Shown: positions 23,275 to 37,821 of the stretch, piece by piece
Layout of the letters: each line of letters begins with the position of its first letter
How positions within the stretch are numbered: position 1 is the first letter of the stretch
Assembly: GCF_036898095.1 (NCBI RefSeq)
Contig: NC_090751.1
Coordinates: 44,278,032-44,342,031 of the forward strand
Length of the DNA: 64,000 nucleotides
Direction: 5' to 3'
From: Palaemon carinicauda
Taxonomy: Eukaryota > Arthropoda > Malacostraca > Decapoda > Palaemonidae
The notes under the pieces: generated by a model
The model's input: the letters and a program-made list of their open reading frames with translations, nothing else
What the model was told of the DNA's origin: nothing
The model's database searches: none
Translations under genes and position numbers: made by a program

Positions 23275-23525
23275 CGCTCAGGCTCAATAGTTTCTTGTAG
23301 TGTCTACAATCTCAGAATCCTTGTAAGCTAAGGTAGTGTGGGGGTGTTTGGTGAGCCTATAGGTTTACCTGCTGGTCATCAACAGACATTGCCTGGCTAT
23401 CCCTGTCCCTAGCTTGGTTGGAGAATGGGGTTAGGTGCTGATCTTATGAATATATGGTCAGTCTTTAGAACATTGTCATTGTCCTTTGCCTCTATCAATC
23501 ATGAGTGACCTTTGAACCTTTATAC
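23275..23525 (+). mobile_element. Dispersed repeat, decapod-type
   Basis: From GAACCGCTCAGGCTCAATAG through TTTACCTGCTGGTCATCAAC and GCTTGGTTGGAGAATGGGGT to CAATCATGAGTGACCTTTGA. I associate this wording with a repeat seen many times in decapod genomic sequence, but there is no second copy in this window to confirm it. No coding capacity. Confidence 0.4.
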
Positions 23526-23887
23526 AGCAGGTACACTAATAGCATTAACATTAATGGTACCGTTTCTGATAGTTCGTTAGTAACAAAAACATGGCCACTG
23601 TTAATTATGGCGTTAGTAAAATTTATGTTTATTGTAATCATTAGTGTACCCCTATCGTCAAATATGAATAGTTTCAAAAAGGTCAGATCTACTGTCTAAA
23701 TGTGTAGTTTGTTGCCCAATGTTTTCAAGTCCGGGTAAGCGTGGCTTCATTCTGCGGTGAAAAGTGGAAACCATCGTCCCCAAGAGGGTGTTTCTTGGCC
23801 CTGATTGTCCTTGCCTTATGGAGGTAATAAACAGAAAGCCGGCCAGTGGAAGTTGTACATATAAACGTAAATATACGGATAAACATT

Positions 23888-23888
<1 letters not shown>

Positions 23889-23955
<67 letters not shown>
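23889..23955. repeat. (ATT)n microsatellite
   Basis: About 22 perfect units. Unlike other ATT arrays here, no retroposon body flanks it. Confidence 0.97.
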
Positions 23956-24089
23956 TTAGTGAAAGTAATGAATACCTCGGTGACGTTAAATTTGTAGGAC
24001 ACCTTTTCTATTGCTCTAATCTACTAAACTGCAATGCCATTATTTTCAATGAAACTTACTAAAAAGAGGGTTGCCTACCGAAATACACA

Positions 24090-24144
<55 letters not shown>

Positions 24145-24145
24145 T
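24090..24145. repeat. (ATT)n microsatellite
   Basis: Perfect, without an adjacent retroposon body. Confidence 0.97.
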
Positions 24146-25415
24146 TAAGTCATATTTTATCCGAGTTTGATAGGATTTGTTTGGTTGGTACTTACGGGGT
24201 GAGTAGTTATTTTTTCTTAATAACTTTGATCTTGATTTATTTTTGGTCAGATGTCCGTTTTAACTAAGATTTTAAAAGGTATCCACTAAATCTCAGAGCT
24301 TTGATGCAGACCTATGACTTTTTTCAGATTTTGACACACAAAGAGGTCGTATTACGGGTTTTTGTCATTAGCGTTTTTTTCCCCAAGTTCAACTATAAGT
24401 ATAATTGCGATTATTTTATTTATAGATAATACAATTGCGTTTGTTTTCTTTTTATTTAATTTATTTTTCTTTTGTTCTTAATAAGGAGATTGAAAGACTC
24501 ACAATGAATATATGTGTATAGTATATAAACTGTTTTATCATCCTGTAATTTATATTCCCCGTAGCTTTGAATTTTGGAAAATCATTATAAAAGGCGTTTA
24601 TTGCTTGAACTTGTAGGCAAGTCATCTCATAGCATTTACATGTAAACATCATTTCAGACATTATCGGGGTGTAGCTTTTCAAGTTTGAATATAGTTTGGG
24701 CGGTTGCTAGATCGATAACGTATTTGCTCATCGCCATGTTGCGTAACGGAACTAAAAGTTGATTTGAATGTTCCAATCCCTAAATTTTTGGTGAGATATA
24801 TTATTATTTTATTGTTAAAGCAACTTTATCATATGATAATTCTATGACTTGTATTTTTTAATATAACTTTAATAAGAACACTATTTATGTGTGTGTATTT
24901 TAAATTATCTATAGGATCAGAAAAATAAAATTAGTTGTAAGAATGAATATTTTTAAGGCAGTTTTACGTTGAAGTGTATGGTGTGCATCAAAGATATACG
25001 AATTTTGTAAAACTAATCTGAAGCCATTTGGTTAAGATATATTGTCCAGAAAGCGAATCCTTCATTAATTGAATACACAATGAAGATATATTCCAATTGA
25101 CATTTGAGGGTTTCTAGGGGTAAAATTCCTTCACTTGAATTTGCAAATTCAATTGCAGGTTTTAGAATGGCTTGAAATTAACCCATTTCTCTGATAAATC
25201 TTTGGGTGGCTTACGTTAATTGAATATTGGTCTGCTAAATCATGTTATAGTAAGCGCATAAAAGGGTGCGGAATTCAATTACTGGAAGTGATATTATATC
25301 CAAAATGCCATTGTAAGAAGGATATTGGGAAGAGCGCCCCCTTCATCTGGCCTCTTCAACCTTTTTATATGGATTAGATGCGAACTACCGCATTCTTTCC
25401 GTTATATACGACTGA

Positions 25416-25416
<1 letters not shown>
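24146..25416. other. Unassigned A+T-rich stretch
   Basis: About 1.27 kb with no gene, array or known repeat. The longest open frame is 73 codons, minus strand, near 24461-24682, and is unremarkable. Confidence 0.6.

Positions 25417-25495
<79 letters not shown>
25417..25495. repeat. (CT)n microsatellite
   Basis: Perfect over 79 bp. Confidence 0.98.
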
Positions 25496-25498
<3 letters not shown>

Positions 25499-27713
25499 TA
25501 AGAGTAAATATCCGTTAACAACGTCTTACTCTAATTTTTTTTTTCATTTTCAGTCTTTAACTTACATGTTTAAACTTGAATTTATGCTTTGATTTGCCAT
25601 GTAATTGATTTGATTTATCTTTATCAATGTTTCATTTTGATTAGTTATCTGTTCTTTGTGTTGACATCCATGATTAGTCGAAAAATCTCTTTTACAATTA
25701 TTAGACTTTTTCTTTATAATTTGATATGCGAGTATCATTCAACAAATTTATGGCTTCACTGCAAAATTGTCACTGATGGAAATTTTTGGCATTTATTTAA
25801 TTAATCTCCATTATCTTCAATCCGCTTTGTCTAACGGGTCTTCAAGCATTGCTATTTCATAGCGGAGGAAGGTATTCGGGTTTCCAAATACGATTCCACA
25901 AATGATTTTCCACAACACTGCTTACTTCGATATTACTTTCAAAGTTATCTGTTACTTGGAGTTTGGGATTAGCTAACAGGTGGAAGTCAGATGGTTTCTT
26001 GTAGGATGAATAAGGACCATTTTATCTCGTCAGGTACATTATCCTAAAGCAACAGTTTATTGGTTCACGGCATTCCTTGGTGTTTTTTAAACTGATGTAT
26101 CTTCAATGATTAAAATTCCCTCTTAACGGTTGACCATTTTCCAAATAATTATTTTGTTGATGTACTCGGGATTCCAAGTGCTATATGCCCCACTCTTTTC
26201 GAAAGACATCATGATATTTTTGGCTGGTGAAGGAAGAACTAAAGTGTTTTCAGTGATTTCTTTTAGTCAATCATTGACTTAAACTACGCTCATGTCTCAT
26301 CCTGGGTCACCAATCTTGTAGAAACCGAATCAAATATGTTCTGGAATGTTCCCCTTTTCCCGTCTATACTAGTGTCAACATTAGAATGTGCATTAACCAA
26401 ACACTTATGCCTTCGGTGTCTGCTATTTGTTACAGATACTTTATCACAGCCCAGCCTTCTCTTTATTACCTATCGGGATTTTTCTTTCACCTGTGTAATG
26501 AAGGTAAATAATGTATGGATGTCTGATGTATGAATTGATAATGAGAATCTTTTCAGAAATCTTCGTTCATGGATGTATGTATACATCAGTTTAGATAGAA
26601 CATTATTTATTGGGTATATTCTGTCATTCCATGAGGAAGAAATGTAACATTGGGAATGAAAAATTTCACCGTTCTAATGCCGAGAGAGCAATACAAAGGA
26701 ATACCTCTTCCAAAAGGAATTGCTGTAGTATTAGGTGGGACCAAAACCCAAGAAGTTAATTCATTGAAGATATTGTCCGTGGAAGATAAACGGTTTGTCT
26801 TGTGTTCTCTAAGGATTCTACTGAACATGAAGTTATCATTTTGACATTGGTCGCATTATTCCCGTAGTACGTATTTCTTCTCTATTACTGCTGCCCATAT
26901 ACGTCTTGAGGATCGGTATGTTATGTAATTTGGTAAAGGGGTTTCAAAATGTGACCAGACCCCGCCTGGCTGGGAAAATATTATTTTAAAAAACCTCTTG
27001 ACTTACGGTTCATCCATTTATGCTCCCCTACTTTTACCATTTTAGGGAGGCTTTAAGCGATATTCCATGTAACTCAGGAAGTGTTGGTAGTAGAAACTTC
27101 CCGTGGTTTAAGATATATGAGTAATATATGCTCAGAATAGAATGGATTAATAATGATGGCAGAAAAAACTTGGCGGTATGTAAGTCGAACTTTGCTTTTA
27201 AATGAAAATAAAGGAAATTTTGATCAAATTAATTCTCCCCAATCATTACTGCTCTGCATTTGTCCTGATAAAAAGATTTGTATGGTGGTCAGTTAACAAA
27301 AATCACTTTTAGGTACTTATCCGTAAAGTTTCATAGATCCATTTTAATTGAGATAAATAAGAACTAAAATATGTTATGCTTCGATAGAACAATGTAAATA
27401 TTTATGCTGACAAAAACAGCCCAATCTTGAACTAAGATCTCTAACAATCAACTATGATTCATAGACTAGATTAGGGTTAAGGCTTATCAACTAGACAGAA
27501 TTTCAGGCTCACAGCCGTCACTGTATTTGTTAAAGCACATGTTACAGGAACCAGCCAAGTTCGTCTATGGAAATGAAGCGGTACAGGATAGGAGGGGAAA
27601 GTGTGTTTTGAATGACTATTTAAGTGATATTTTCAGCATTTTAATGAATATCCAAATACGCCTCGAGTAAATGTATTGTTATAGCAAGGGAAATACTTCC
27701 TGTATCCAGAAGT
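25496..27713. other. Unassigned stretch, array-free, 2.2 kb
   Basis: Longest array-free interval in the first half. Small ORFs only. A 64-codon plus frame at 26650-26844 (containing MPREQYKGIPLPKGIAVVLG) overlaps a 73-codon minus frame at 26607-26828; neither is recognised. The interval could be intronic. Confidence 0.5.
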
Positions 27714-27737
27714 TGTTGTTGTTGTTGTTGTGTGTGT

Positions 27738-27792
<55 letters not shown>
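27714..27792. repeat. (GTT)n(GT)n then T54 homopolymer
   Basis: GTT and GT repeats pass into an unbroken run of 54 T (27739-27792). No AATAAA complement lies at the expected distance to the right, so a retroposed poly(A) on the minus strand is not supported. Confidence 0.95.
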
Positions 27793-27793
<1 letters not shown>

Positions 27794-28011
27794 AGTCCAG
27801 ATATATGGTTCTTAGCAGGAATTGTTAAAAATATTTTAGACATCAAAATGTTACAGACTTCAAGGTTCGGTTATGTTTGACGTTATTGAAATGCATGCCG
27901 AAACGTAGTTTGCCTAGACACTCAGGTTTTATCTTTAGTAGCATTGGGTGAAGGAAAGTGATATAGGTTACTGATGTATCATGTACCACACATGTTTTAC
28001 ATACTCTCGTA

Positions 28012-28014
<3 letters not shown>

Positions 28015-28087
<73 letters not shown>
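28015..28087. repeat. (TA)n microsatellite
   Basis: Perfect. Confidence 0.97.
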
Positions 28088-28091
<4 letters not shown>

Positions 28092-28335
28092 TATAGTAGC
28101 CTGTTAAAACTTGCTACTTGTTTTATACTGTTTGACTTTTGTGTCATTCTTGCTCTCCACTGTCTGTATAAAAGTTCCTTGTCATGTTGGATAAACCTTA
28201 CATGGATTCATCACGACTCTCTGTTAACACTTTACAACCACTTTGCTCAGTTGGAATGAACATTATGTACCTTTTTCTACTTCGTTTGGTTATTTAGTGT
28301 ATAGGACCCCCGTAGAGTTAAACTTATTTCACTAT

Positions 28336-28586
28336 TATTATTATTATTATATTATTATTAATTGCTAAGCTACAACCCTAGTAGGAAAAGCAGGATGCTA
28401 TAAGCCTAGGGGCCCCAACAGGGTAAAGAGCCCAGTGAGGAAAGGAAACAAGAAAAAATAAAATATTTTAAGAATAGTAACAACATTAAAATAAATATTT
28501 CCTGTTTAGACTATAAAAACTTAAATTAAACAAGAGGAAGAGAAACTAGATAGAAAAGTGTGGCCGAGTGTACCCTCAGGCAAGAG
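28336..28586 (-). mobile_element. (TAA)-tailed retroposon, antisense, 5'-truncated
   Basis: ATT tail (28338-28361, one slip), then GCTAAGCTACAACCCTAGTA and on to GAGTGTACCCTCAGGCAAGA, after which similarity stops. About 250 bp of the element's 3' part. Confidence 0.8.
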
Positions 28587-28976
28587 TCTTGATATCACTC
28601 TTGGATTTTGAGATTCTACGGAAAAGTTCATTTCTCCTAACTCGTAACCGGTGGCTAGCTCTTTCTTACTTATCCATCAGAGTACATTACTTGATATTAT
28701 AGGGATAAAAAAAAAGGGGGGGGGGGGGTGGAAGCTGCATTTCCACCCTTCTCCATTTGAAATGGTCATTCGCCTTTCATTATTTTACTCGACCATGGTT
28801 TTGATTAAAGTTATGACAGCTTTAATCTACTCTTCTGACGCCCGCTCTTTTCTCATTTCACCTTCGGTTTTTTGGAGGTTAATTGAATGATGATCCCAAA
28901 TTAAGCGATGTTCATTGCACCAAGTTTCTCTGTTGTGTTACTTTACGTTTCAATATTTAGTTTTCATCTTTGAATT

Positions 28977-28979
<3 letters not shown>
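28587..28979. other. Unassigned stretch with an A9G13 run
   Basis: Homopolymers A (28707-28715) and G (28716-28728) abut. A 79-codon ORF runs across them and is not credible as a gene. Confidence 0.6.
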
Positions 28980-29456
<477 letters not shown>

Positions 29457-30640
29457 AGTTACTGTATTCTGCTTGCATAAATGTAGGGCATTTCATTGAA
29501 TTCCGACCACAGAATAACGTCTTGCTCTCCCTTTGGGTAGCGTCACTCATCAAAACAGAGATTGAATGTTTTTTTTTTTTTTTTCAGTTTTAGCATTGAA
29601 CCACATGGGGATTCGCAAAGTAAATCTTATGTTTACAGCAAAGACATCTAATAGTTTTTTCCCTCAACTAATGAAGTAGTTGTGAAATATGAATATCAGA
29701 GATAGTTTAACTATGCTAAACGTTTGGAAGCTCGGTCAAAAGCGGAAGTAACTATGATGTTTTTTAGGTGAATATTTAAGGTTTTCGCAAACTTTGTTCT
29801 TAACTCTCTTTTCATGTTTTTCACATAACCTATTGCTGCTTTATTTCCATTGTTATGTGGAGTAAGCCAAAAAACAGTTAGTTCGTCAAGGAAGCTTCGT
29901 GAGAAAAAGGGAAACTTAAATTATGAGTAGAAAATTAAAGCAATATCAAGAATAAAACACCAGTCACTACAGATAAGTAAACATAAGCGAATTCATTCAT
30001 AGAGAAAAGCAGGTATTGCGTTGCGAAGTAGATGGATGTTAATACTTCGAGCTGAAAGATCTTTTGGATTTATGAGGAAATTGTTTATTGTATTTTCAAA
30101 CTCATTCTGTGTAATATGATTTTTACTGATGTACTTTGTTTTTATTTTCAGGTATGTGTACCAGAAACCCACATAGGGTGTCAGGATAGAGAAGGCCGAT
30201 ACAGTAGTGAGTGATTTAAAACTGCATCACTTTGATTATTTTCTGTATATGTAATCCAATTTTTTCTGTGTTTATGTTAACTTGAATTCCTTGTCGTTAA
30301 TAGCATGTAAATCTAGTCTCTTATATTACCTGTAATGTGATTTTAAAGAAATCTTTCATATTATCATGGTGTATAATATGAATAGTTTTTAAATCTATTT
30401 CATGGCCTGGTAAGGATTTTAGGGTTTCGATGTATATTGATGAATTTATTTCTTACAGTTTGCACTGTAAGATTTTTTATTTTAATTCCATTTATGTGTT
30501 TTTAATTATGAACAGTATTGCTGATGGCAGATTTGTGTAAAACGTTTTACTTCTGTCATAAACGGATTTTGTGTGTGTGTGTAGAGAATGCCTCTGTAAA
30601 TACCTTTCTTCTGAATAAGATAAAGCCTTAATTCACTTTA
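29457..30640. other. Unassigned stretch
   Basis: No gene recognised. A TTTTATTTTCAG acceptor-like site near 30152 precedes an open stretch of only a few codons, too weak to call an exon. Confidence 0.55.
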
Positions 30641-31320
30641 GTACAGTTTGAGATGACGCGATGTATTGTACATTCGTCGAATACATGATTCATTTGCCGC
30701 CTTTTATTACATAAATTCAGTTGGACACAAAATGGACGGGAAGAAATCTCCCCAAATCCTCAGTAAAGATTTTGATATAGATCATGACAGGTACATCGTA
30801 ATCCATTTGTATACTTGTTCACTTCACAGCATCATGCAATCTCGATAAGCGTCCGTGATATATGCAACATTTTACATTATTGATAGCATGCTAGTGCAGC
30901 TTAATGTGCTACAAAATGGGGCGTTTCCCCGGTTTCATCAATCATTGGGCGAGCACAAACAATTCCACCGTATGGCTCGCTGAAACTGGCAAAAATCGAC
31001 TTTAGTCCTTAATCGGGAGTATGATAAGGTTCGTTATTTGATGTCTATTGATATGTTCACGGGTTTTTTCTCCCGTGGGAGTCGCTGGTGCTTTAATTAA
31101 TCTTGATAGGCTTTTGATTGCATTTTGAAACCCAGTGAGCGTTAATCGGATTAAAGCCTATTTTATAGGATGGAGAGTGAATGCATTCAAGTCTTCTAGA
31201 TTTTGTGGACACTTCCCTTGTCGGAAAGCCGCTGCAGGGAAGAGACATGCCTCTGCTTTATGAAATTTGTGTCATAAGATCGTTTGTTTATGCTTCTAGA
31301 CGCGTATTTTAGGAAAAATG
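30641..31320. promoter_or_regulatory. Array-free block dense in homeodomain-type motifs (candidate enhancer)
   Basis: Moderate G+C and no microsatellite. It contains the palindrome TAATCGGATTA (31143-31153), which is a P3-type TAAT-N3-ATTA site with Otx/Bicoid-type GGATTA cores. TTTAATTAATC, ATCAATCA and TTTTATTAC motifs also occur. Motif density alone is weak evidence; there is no conservation data. A 60-codon ORF at 30666-30848 is unremarkable. Confidence 0.3.
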
Positions 31321-31774
31321 TCATAATTGTTAGTATTTGTTTTAGACCCAATCTCAATGGATCACTGTGTGGGCTAGGCCTCCTGGAAGTAGGTGTATTT
31401 TAGACCTTTTTATTATGTTATTCAAAATTAATTCACTGCATTCATTTGTATCAATCGAGTTGATGTACATGATTCCATACAAGAAAATATAGTTTTTCTC
31501 AACGTTATATACATTTTTTGTAACAATGTTTTGTCATAGTTGCAGTTTGGGATATTGGACAAGTTGGGCTTGTTTTGTAAGAATAGGACTAAATTCAGAC
31601 CTTTAGATATTATTCTGTTAGGCAGGAAAAGATCTTCAGTTTATATATCGTGTCAAGACTGTGCTATACTAAAATCCAAAAATTAGAAGGAAATGTTTGA
31701 AAATGTGATCATATGCAAGTGATCTATCTTTTAGGTAAACGTAAGGACAAAGAAAACTATAACAGGTGACTAAG

Positions 31775-31775
<1 letters not shown>
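31321..31775. other. Unassigned stretch
   Basis: Nothing recognised. Confidence 0.55.

Positions 31776-31841
<66 letters not shown>
31776..31841. repeat. (TC)n microsatellite
   Basis: Perfect. Confidence 0.98.
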
Positions 31842-31843
<2 letters not shown>

Positions 31844-32887
31844 ATATGAACTCATTCATGAACTTCTGTAGAGGAGACGCGTGTCTTGAAGCTTTCAAGG
31901 ATTATGATTAGTTTGCTTTGTTACCCTTTTCCCCCCTTTCCTGGCAAGAACCACATTCCTTTGCTTCATGATATGTCTTATGTTTAATCGAGTGCATTTC
32001 ATTGGTGTTCCTTCGTTTACGAGCAGAAAGTCTGTTAATGTTTCTCAACACTATGATAAGACCTGATCCAGCTCAGATTGTATCTTGAAAATGTGAATAT
32101 AACTGGGGGTTTCAAAAGGGTTTTATTATCATTTAGTCTAAATTTTAACATTTCCTCATAGTTCTTTGGTTAATAGGTTAGCGTTACAAATTTGCATACA
32201 GGGGTATTGTATTCATCTCGCTTCTGTTCGTTTATGTATTACTGATTTTAGTTTAGATTTAGATTTATCGTATCCTGTAGTCTACATTTCTTTATAAACG
32301 ATAGTTTACTATAAGAGTCACGGCTTGTTATCTGTTCAAGTTTCAAACCTTGGAGTATTGTCATTTATCATTAGCCTAGAAATAGCAAATCTAATTTTAT
32401 CGCTTTTATTCGGACGCCGGGTAACTGTGGGTTTGCTACACCATGGAATTTGAAATTGGCTTCACTTCACATATTCCATATTCTGGTCGCTTTGCATGTT
32501 CATACGGTTCACAGCATTTGTGATCTCTCGTAATATTAATTTTAACGAAACGTAGTTTTTCATTCCTTTTCTTTCCAATCTTCTAAGTCGTCTTATATCT
32601 CGCATCTTGCATTTTCCCCTAATTCTTATGCATTTTTTTTCTGGTTATTTCAAAATAAATATTGAAGTGTTTGAATTATTAAATCCATCGGGAGCTTTCT
32701 TTCTTATTGCTTCAAAATACATTAGCGTACAGTATGTATATTTTACGTTGATTTTACATTAGTGAAAGGTTTTAAAACATATTTTTGAGAGGCATATTTG
32801 AAAACAAAAATCCGCCTTATCTAACAGATTTTTATATTTGTAATCAATATTTTGTTACAGTGGCTTTAGGATTATGAAACTTCATCA

Positions 32888-32889
<2 letters not shown>
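31842..32889. other. Unassigned stretch, 1 kb
   Basis: No gene, array or repeat recognised. Confidence 0.6.

Positions 32890-32968
<79 letters not shown>
32890..32968. repeat. (TC)n microsatellite
   Basis: Perfect over 79 bp. Confidence 0.98.

Positions 32969-34658
<1,690 letters not shown>

Positions 34659-34716
<58 letters not shown>
34659..34716. repeat. (GA)n microsatellite
   Basis: Perfect. Confidence 0.98.
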
Positions 34717-34717
<1 letters not shown>

Positions 34718-35620
34718 GGGGATGGAGCGGAGTTTATGTAATGTTCTTTTGTTTTCTTTGCAGCAAAATATAACTAATTCACATCATTTTCATATTAAAA
34801 CACATCATAGAAAATTTTATTGGATTCTTCCCCATTTCCATTCACTATTTTTGTTTTCGCTCTAATTCATTATTGTAAAACTAAGCTTGATTAATTATTT
34901 TCATCATCCTAGAAGGACAGTGGGCTCAGTCAGTATATTTTGACATTGTCATAATGTGTTTTATGACGTGTGCGAATAGTATTTTTTCCCAATTTAATAC
35001 TCAGTAATGATATAGATGGGAAACTAGGCATAGAAGTTATAATCTGTTCTCATGTTTTTATAATGTCACTTGAATTTTACATTAGGGTAATGCATCGTTG
35101 GATAGATTCATTGTAATTCACCAGGATCCTGTAAAATATAACTACAAGAACTGAAGTGATTATATCGTAGTAGCGAAACGTCTTTCCTGGTGTATGATGC
35201 TATTCTCTCTTTTACGCAGTACATTTAAATTTCAAAGATTTCTCTTCCAATTTCATCTAAAGAGACGCTCATCAGACGTCAGTTGGACAAGCTCAAACAA
35301 TTTTACCGAACGTTTTATATGTGAATGGTAGTCATAGACAAATACCAAGTTTTGTAGCTAATCTGGAATTTTACGCGACACGGATGAGAATATTTAGATC
35401 GGTTACAATTTTACACTTTTTGGATAAAACCCATTGAAAGATGTGTGTAAAAGAGAAATTAATAATGATACATAACAACGCAGATTAATAGAATATTCAC
35501 CCACCAACTCTCTGCCGACGATGGCGGTTATGAAATCATTTTCAACAGGAAATTTACCCTAAACAACAAATAAGTCCTTAAAGAGTTGGATTTAATGGAA
35601 CTGGTTAAGAGGCCTAACCA
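34717..35620. other. Unassigned stretch
   Basis: No gene, array or repeat recognised. Confidence 0.6.
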
Positions 35621-35722
35621 GGTTGAAACAAGTCAAGGGATTAGTGAGGCTCATGTGGAGGCTTATAACGGCCTAAGGACGAGATCAGTGGCAAGAAAGT
35701 GTTTAAACATGTCACTGGAGTG
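35621..35722 (+). repeat. Left arm of a 1.2-kb inverted-repeat structure
   Basis: About 102 bp from GGTTGAAACAAGTCAAGGGA to AACATGTCACTGGAGTG. It is roughly 90% identical to the reverse complement of 36728-36829. Confidence 0.85.
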
Positions 35723-35865
35723 AAAATCATATCAGGGTTAATTTGAATATGATCACAGTATCTATCGTAAGCTAAGAATAACACTTGTAAAAGGCTGAAC
35801 TCTTAAAACATTTCATAAAACGAGTTAAAGAATTTTTAATTGAACGTTTATTAATGGCCACTGTG

Positions 35866-35867
<2 letters not shown>

Positions 35868-35919
<52 letters not shown>
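35868..35919. repeat. (TTA)n microsatellite
   Basis: Perfect, inside the inverted-repeat structure, without retroposon flank. Confidence 0.97.
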
Positions 35920-35922
<3 letters not shown>

Positions 35923-36592
35923 GTGATATTGACTTATCATAGTAAAGATATTAATGATCTGGCTTTCCTCTGTTCATAAAGAGGTGTGTGTAAACTCAAT
36001 AGTTGTTACTTGTAATCATCTTGTGAATGCCGCCTGCCGATTTAGATTTTCCCATTCACGGAGTATTGTCATATTTCGGATATATTGGCCTTGTTATGAA
36101 TGGTAAGGTTTGTAAACACATAGGAAATGGGAACCGTTTTATCAATTCTTCAAACCAATCACTACCTGGAATTTTGCTGTCTTCTTCCGTCTTTGTCTTT
36201 CTTTGAGATATTTAACCTGTCTTTAACAAAATAAGCTTTCCTTCTGAGAGCTGATGTCACGTGGCTCTGAAATTTCTTGCAGTGGATGAACTTGATTTAG
36301 GTAGCCTTGCCAATTCCTTATACATATTCACTAGACGGCCCCAGAGAAAAAAAAAATCTGCTACCTCACTTTTATTAACTTTTATTAACTCGGATGACCC
36401 CTCGGGTAAACTTTCACCGCATTAATCACTTTCTACAAACATATAGTGTTGTAAATTTCTTAGTAACAGCTTCATATATTCATACACACATACACACATG
36501 CAAGCGTACAGAGACGTTTATTATTTTGTATAGAATGTATGCAGACTAAGTGAAAGAACGGGTGGAATCACGTGTAGCTAGAGATGATTCAG

Positions 36593-36600
36593 TGACGTCA
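36593..36600. promoter_or_regulatory. Palindromic CRE, TGACGTCA
   Basis: Perfect CREB/ATF site in the context AGTGACGTCAC. The identical 11-mer occurs again at 38261-38271. Confidence 0.4.
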
Positions 36601-36727
36601 CGCAGAACCTAGAATTACTCACGGTTAAATATTACCGCAATACATTTCTAGCTATAGGACGCTATTACTTGGTTTAATAGTTCAATTAGTTCAATATTAA
36701 GTAGTTATAATATGATAAAATTAATTT

Positions 36728-36829
36728 CAGTCCCATGACTTGTTTAAACACTTTCATGCCACTGATCTCGTCCTTGGGCCGTTATAAGCCTCCACGTGAG
36801 CCTCACTAATCCCTTGACTTGTTTTAATC
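36728..36829 (-). repeat. Right arm of the 1.2-kb inverted-repeat structure
   Basis: Contains GCCACTGATCTCGTCCTTGG and CTCACTAATCCCTTGACTTG, the complement of the left arm. Similarity ends sharply at both outer edges. Confidence 0.85.
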
Positions 36830-37111
36830 TTACTTTTATCATGGAATTTAGATTTCTTTTTAAAGTTTAGCATGCTTATCATGAAGTGAATTCTATAATT
36901 TACCAAAAAAAAAAAAGAATGCATTAATTAATCAGGAAATAGGAATTGATACCTCTTTGAGTATATTGATAAATTTATCAACACAAGCAACTGCAGCTTT
37001 CAATTCTGAACCATGAAAAACTAGGTTGAACCTATGCACCTATATGCTATAAGCCTACTTATTATTTTTTATAACAATGGGCCTAATAGCATATATTAGA
37101 GTTAACAAACA

Positions 37112-37115
<4 letters not shown>

Positions 37116-37187
<72 letters not shown>
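37116..37187. repeat. (GA)n microsatellite, tandem unit 1
   Basis: Perfect. Confidence 0.98.
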
Positions 37188-37191
<4 letters not shown>

Positions 37192-37337
37192 AATCATGTA
37201 TTAAATTTTCCTTGTCCCATAAAGTAATCTAGGCTAGACCTATGCATCTATATGCTATAAAATTAAGTATTTTAGTTTATAGCAATGGACCTAATAGTAA
37301 CAAAGAGTTAACAAACAATATGATAGTTGAAAATAGG

Positions 37338-37340
<3 letters not shown>

Positions 37341-37398
<58 letters not shown>
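37341..37398. repeat. (GA)n microsatellite, tandem unit 2
   Basis: Perfect. Confidence 0.98.
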
Positions 37399-37400
<2 letters not shown>

Positions 37401-37754
37401 CATGTCATAAATTTTCCTTGTCACGAAAAGAAATCAAGGTTAGATCTATGTGTCGATATGCTGTAAGCCTAGGTATTTTATTTTATAGCAATGGGCCAAA
37501 TAGCAACCAAGTAACGAGAGAGTTAACAGTAAGTTTAAGGAAAATCACTTTCATGAAAATTATATCAATCATCAAGCAAAAGTGTTGTATAGATATATAC
37601 TTATAAGATAAAATAACTATACAAAAAGCAGGTATATAAAGATCTGAATTGTGAGCTTTATAAACACGCCTTATAAATAGATTAATCAATTTTTTTTGTA
37701 ATCAAAGTCACCTGATAATAAACCAAACCATTCCAATTTGAGAAGTATTGAATT

Positions 37755-37757
<3 letters not shown>

Positions 37758-37817
<60 letters not shown>
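37758..37817. repeat. (TC)n microsatellite
   Basis: Perfect. Confidence 0.98.

Positions 37818-37821
<4 letters not shown>

Larger units (their letters stand above)
35723..36727. other. Interior of the inverted-repeat structure
   Basis: About 1 kb holding a (TTA)n array (35868-35919), an A9 run near 36347 and a full CRE, TGACGTCA (36593-36600). There is no transposase frame, so if this is a DNA transposon it is non-autonomous. Confidence 0.55.
37021..37520 (+). repeat. ~208-bp tandem repeat, 2.5 copies, each with its own (GA)n
   Basis: Units start near 37021, 37229 and 37436 with CTAGGTTGAACCTATGCACC-like sequence, then TATGCTATAA...AGCAATGG(G)CC and GAGTTAACA. The first two end in GA arrays (37116-37187 and 37341-37398) followed by AATCATGT...AAATTTTCCTTGTC. 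The third lacks a long array and keeps only a few GA. The copies have diverged at many sites, so the duplication is old. Confidence 0.88.

Noticed and set aside
27739..27792. T54 as the poly(A) tail of a minus-strand processed pseudogene
   Set aside because: No correctly spaced polyadenylation signal on the minus strand and no recognisable coding sequence beside it.
37021..37520. CRISPR-like spaced repeats
   Set aside because: The units are long, diverged tandem copies with internal microsatellites in an animal genome, not short identical repeats with unique spacers.
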